From assembly GCA_022823775.1 (NCBI GenBank), contig JAJEHI010000008.1:23770-87769 (forward strand): a DNA stretch of 64,000 nt, given 5' to 3'. Under the pieces are notes generated by a model. It worked only from the letters and a program-made list of their open reading frames with translations, was not told the origin of the DNA and made no database searches. The translations under genes were made by a program, and so were the position numbers. The DNA comes from Defluviicoccus sp. GTDB taxonomy: Bacteria > Pseudomonadota > Alphaproteobacteria > MPNO01. Every line of letters begins with the position of its first letter. The stretch's first letter is position 1. Of this stretch, positions 62,060 to 64,000 are shown one piece after another.

Positions 62060-62521
62060 TCAGGAGCGGTAGCGCTCCGGCATCTGCGGGTTGTTGGCAG
62101 GGTTCGTATCGTGCCGGGCGAGCGTCTTCACGACCGCTCCGCCGACCAGCGGGCGCAGGTCCCTCTCCAGCGCGTCGGCCCGGTTCCCGTCATAGACCTC
62201 TTCGCCCGCGACATGGAGCGAGAAGGACCTGACGTATTTCGCCTTCTTGGCGGGGTCCTCGATCGTCGCCCGGGTCCAGGCATAAAGCGGATAGCCCTCG
62301 ACGCCGTTCCGCTCGGCCTCCGCGCAATAGCCGGCGAAGGCGTCGTACTGGCAGACCAGTACCGCGCCGTGCCGGGCGAGGATGTCCTGGAGCGGTCCGA
62401 GCGCCGGATATTTGCCGCCGCCGCGCGCGCGCTCCGCCGCCCTGTCCTCCAGCACGACTCTTAGCTGATATTGCAGCGGCGCGGCCTCCGGGGCCTCCAC
62501 ATCGTCTCGTCGTCTCGCCAT
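62060..62521 (-). CDS. Gene X: unknown protein within the duplicated unit
   Basis: The 153-residue soluble protein starts MARRRDDVEAPEAAPLQYQL with GGGGAGCG upstream. Visible features are RHGAVLVCQYDAFAGYCAEA in the middle, a Lys-rich segment IEDPAKKAKYVRSF, and ALERDLRPLVGGAVVKTLAR near the end. No signal peptide or membrane helix is seen and I do not recognise the family. It is divergent from receptor 2. A decayed copy is at 58984-59084, so the gene was part of a duplicated unit. Confidence 0.72.
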   Translation of the reverse strand: MARRRDDVEAPEAAPLQYQLRVVLEDRAAERARGGGKYPALGPLQDILARHGAVLVCQYDAFAGYCAEAERNGVEGYPLYAWTRATIEDPAKKAKYVRSFSLHVAGEEVYDGNRADALERDLRPLVGGAVVKTLARHDTNPANNPQMPERYRS

Positions 62522-62580
62522 GTCGCGCGCTCCCCAACCTCTCTCGCAAGCATTCCATCCGATTCGCATCTGCCGCGTTC

Positions 62581-62597
62581 CCAATATGAAATATTGG
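62581..62597. promoter_or_regulatory. Palindromic candidate operator between gene X and receptor 2
   Basis: CCAATAT (62581-62587) and ATATTGG (62591-62597) are perfect inverted arms around GAA. It is AT-rich in a GC-rich background, overlaps the -35 of a candidate promoter and lies 60 bases upstream of the gene X start, so one regulator could control both genes. Confidence 0.5.
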
Positions 62598-62621
62598 AAT
62601 GCTGCAACATAATTCTATACT
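62594..62621 (+). promoter_or_regulatory. Candidate promoter for receptor 2
   Basis: TTGGAA (62594-62599) and TATACT (62616-62621) are separated by 16 bases, giving a leader of about 130 bases before the ATG at 62756. The -35 box overlaps the right arm of the palindrome at 62581-62597. Confidence 0.5.
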
Positions 62622-62755
62622 TTCATCCTGCTTCGCCTTCTCTTAGCTGTACAAGACTTTTGAACAATTCTTGAGGTATTCGGGGATAGGACCACCTGCC
62701 CCATTGCGTTTTCCGTCGCGGCCGCGGCGCCCATCGAAACGAAGTTGGATTTCCG

Positions 62756-64000
62756 ATGAAGATTCTCCTGGTTTCTTTCGCCTTGCTTGTCTTTTTCGCC
62801 GCACCGCCGGTGAAAGAAGCCTATGCAGGGCCTCTGGCACCGGCTCCGCGCGTTGTCGCCACGTATGACCGGGGCTTTATCGAACGCTCGGGTGCGCAGA
62901 CGCTCGAGGAACTGCTGGATACCGGCATCGTCCGCTACTTCCTGACCGGGGGACAGGCGCTGCTCGTCCTGGTGAACGGCAGGCCTTACTCCTCCACCGG
63001 CGGCGATCTGGAACCCCTGCCGCTTTCGGCCGTAGAGCGCATCGAGGTTCTCGGCGGCGACAGCCTGGGCACCATAGGCGGCGCCACGCTGCGCGGCGCG
63101 CTCAATGTCGTGCTCAGGAAGGATTTGGACGGCTTCGAAGCGCGTACCGTCGCGCGGGTACCGAGCCGGGACGGCGGCGATGCCTGGCAGGGCAGCGTCT
63201 TCTGGGGCGGCTCGTTGGGCAAGGGGCGCATGACCCTCGGCGTGGATGTGATCGACCGTCAGGAAATCCCCGGGAAAAGCCGCGCGCACAGCCGTTCCGA
63301 ATGGGTCGAGGGCGGAAATTTCGCCCAGACGAAGAACGTCAGCGTCTCCGGCAACACCGCCTTCGTCGTCAAGCTGGATCCAGAAGGCAACCGGGAGCTG
63401 GATTCGGACGGCGATCCCCTGCCGACCAGGTCGGTCGCGCTGGGGGAATGCGATCCGAAATACGGTTATGTCCCCGACCTCAGCAACCCGCCTGGCACCG
63501 CCGGGAAGGACGACGAGGGCTGCGGTTTCGCCTATGGCAACATCTGGTGGGACACCAGAAGCCGTGAGCAGCAGAGCGCCATACTGAACTTCGACCATCC
63601 GCTCGGCGACGGTGCCGAACTGCATCTGGACGTGAACGTCACGCAGAACGAGACGGTTCTCCTGTATGCACCGTCGGTCGACGTGTTTTCCATTCCTCCG
63701 ACCCCGCCCGTGATAGACGCGATCAACGAGGCCCGCTCGAATGTTGGGGCAGACAATGACGACCGTTACTCCGTCGGGCACCGCTTCGTCGGCCACGGCA
63801 ACCGGCGCTGGGTGAAAGAGGACGAGGAATACGACGTCTCCCTAGGCGTTACGGGCGGGCTGACAGAGGGTCTCGGCTACGATGCGCGCATCCGCGCCTA
63901 TCGGTGGGACAGTTTCGAATCGGGTGTCAACCTGGTGCATGCCGGCAGGATACGGGAGAGAATCAGAGACGGGAGCTACAACGTCGTGGACCCGTTTTCC
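62756..64000 (+). CDS. TonB-dependent receptor-like outer-membrane protein, partial at window edge
   Basis: The visible 415 codons begin MKILLVSFALLVFFAAPPVK, a signal peptide ending near AYA-G, followed by a plug with LVNGRPYSSTGGDLEPLPLS and RIEVLGGDSLGTIGG. It shares with receptor 1 the motif HRFVGHGNR, the block GLGYDA and two Cys in GECDPK and DEGCGFAY, so the two are paralogues from the tandem duplication, now well diverged. No clear TonB box precedes the plug. The barrel is cut by the right edge. Confidence 0.88.
   Translation, partial: MKILLVSFALLVFFAAPPVKEAYAGPLAPAPRVVATYDRGFIERSGAQTLEELLDTGIVRYFLTGGQALLVLVNGRPYSSTGGDLEPLPLSAVERIEVLGGDSLGTIGGATLRGALNVVLRKDLDGFEARTVARVPSRDGGDAWQGSVFWGGSLGKGRMTLGVDVIDRQEIPGKSRAHSRSEWVEGGNFAQTKNVSVSGNTAFVVKLDPEGNRELDSDGDPLPTRSVALGECDPKYGYVPDLSNPPGTAGKDDEGCGFAYGNIWWDTRSREQQSAILNFDHPLGDGAELHLDVNVTQNETVLLYAPSVDVFSIPPTPPVIDAINEARSNVGADNDDRYSVGHRFVGHGNRRWVKEDEEYDVSLGVTGGLTEGLGYDARIRAYRWDSFESGVNLVHAGRIRERIRDGSYNVVDPFS

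Noticed and set aside
1..64000. CRISPR arrays, tRNA or rRNA genes, prophage or transposase genes
   Set aside because: No regularly spaced repeats, cloverleaf-like or rRNA segments, or mobile-element proteins were recognised on either strand.

Overview
The window is a 64 kb, very GC-rich stretch, probably from an alphaproteobacterium of the Rhodospirillales type. That placement is an inference from gene content: four TRAP-family transport systems, many flavin- and iron-dependent oxygenases, heme A synthase, FkbM and GT25 glycan genes, and a secreted phytochelatin-synthase-like enzyme. I see no rRNA, tRNA, CRISPR array, transposase or phage gene, and no recognisable DNA-binding transcription regulator among about 58 genes.

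Layout. 1-11958: a TRAP system (DctP, DctQ, DctM running off the left edge), two luciferase-like monooxygenases around a cupin and a carboxymuconolactone-decarboxylase-like gene, two overlapping VOC genes, a TAXI-type TRAP transporter and an acyl-CoA synthetase. 11992-24176: SDR, HsaA-like flavin monooxygenase, zinc alcohol dehydrogenase, Baeyer-Villiger-type monooxygenase, class I amidotransferase, a GlcF-like iron-sulfur protein beside a vanillyl-alcohol-oxidase-type flavoprotein, amidase, VOC and a CmcJ/NvfI-like oxygenase. 24257-37616: second amidase, a complete TRAP operon ending in a PqqC-like oxidase, FAD hydroxylase, second CmcJ/NvfI-like gene, Asp-box propeller, class II aldolase and another TRAP set. 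37777-48614: more flavin enzymes, an M20-like protein without its metal ligands, heme A synthase, TerB, then a ring-cleavage block (gentisate dioxygenase, TauD, two cupins, LigB-like protein).

48636-55955 is more housekeeping-like (SH3 protein, 2-hydroxyacid dehydrogenase, YheT hydrolase, a STAS plus GPP34 pair), followed by a small glycan/sulfate patch (sulfotransferase, GT25, FkbM). 56028-64000 holds an ACMSD-like amidohydrolase, a Rieske oxygenase and a secreted phytochelatin-synthase-like peptidase. These are followed by a partly decayed tandem duplication in which the peptidase 3' end, an unknown gene (called gene X here) and a TonB-type outer-membrane receptor occur twice.

Working together, most of the window reads as a catabolic island. 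Substrates, probably aromatic or amide-containing acids, enter through TRAP systems; they are then deamidated, CoA-activated, hydroxylated and ring-cleaved. No substrate can be assigned from sequence alone, and no flavin reductase for the two-component flavin enzymes is visible here. The most novel-looking locus is the duplicated peptidase/gene X/receptor unit at 58175-64000.
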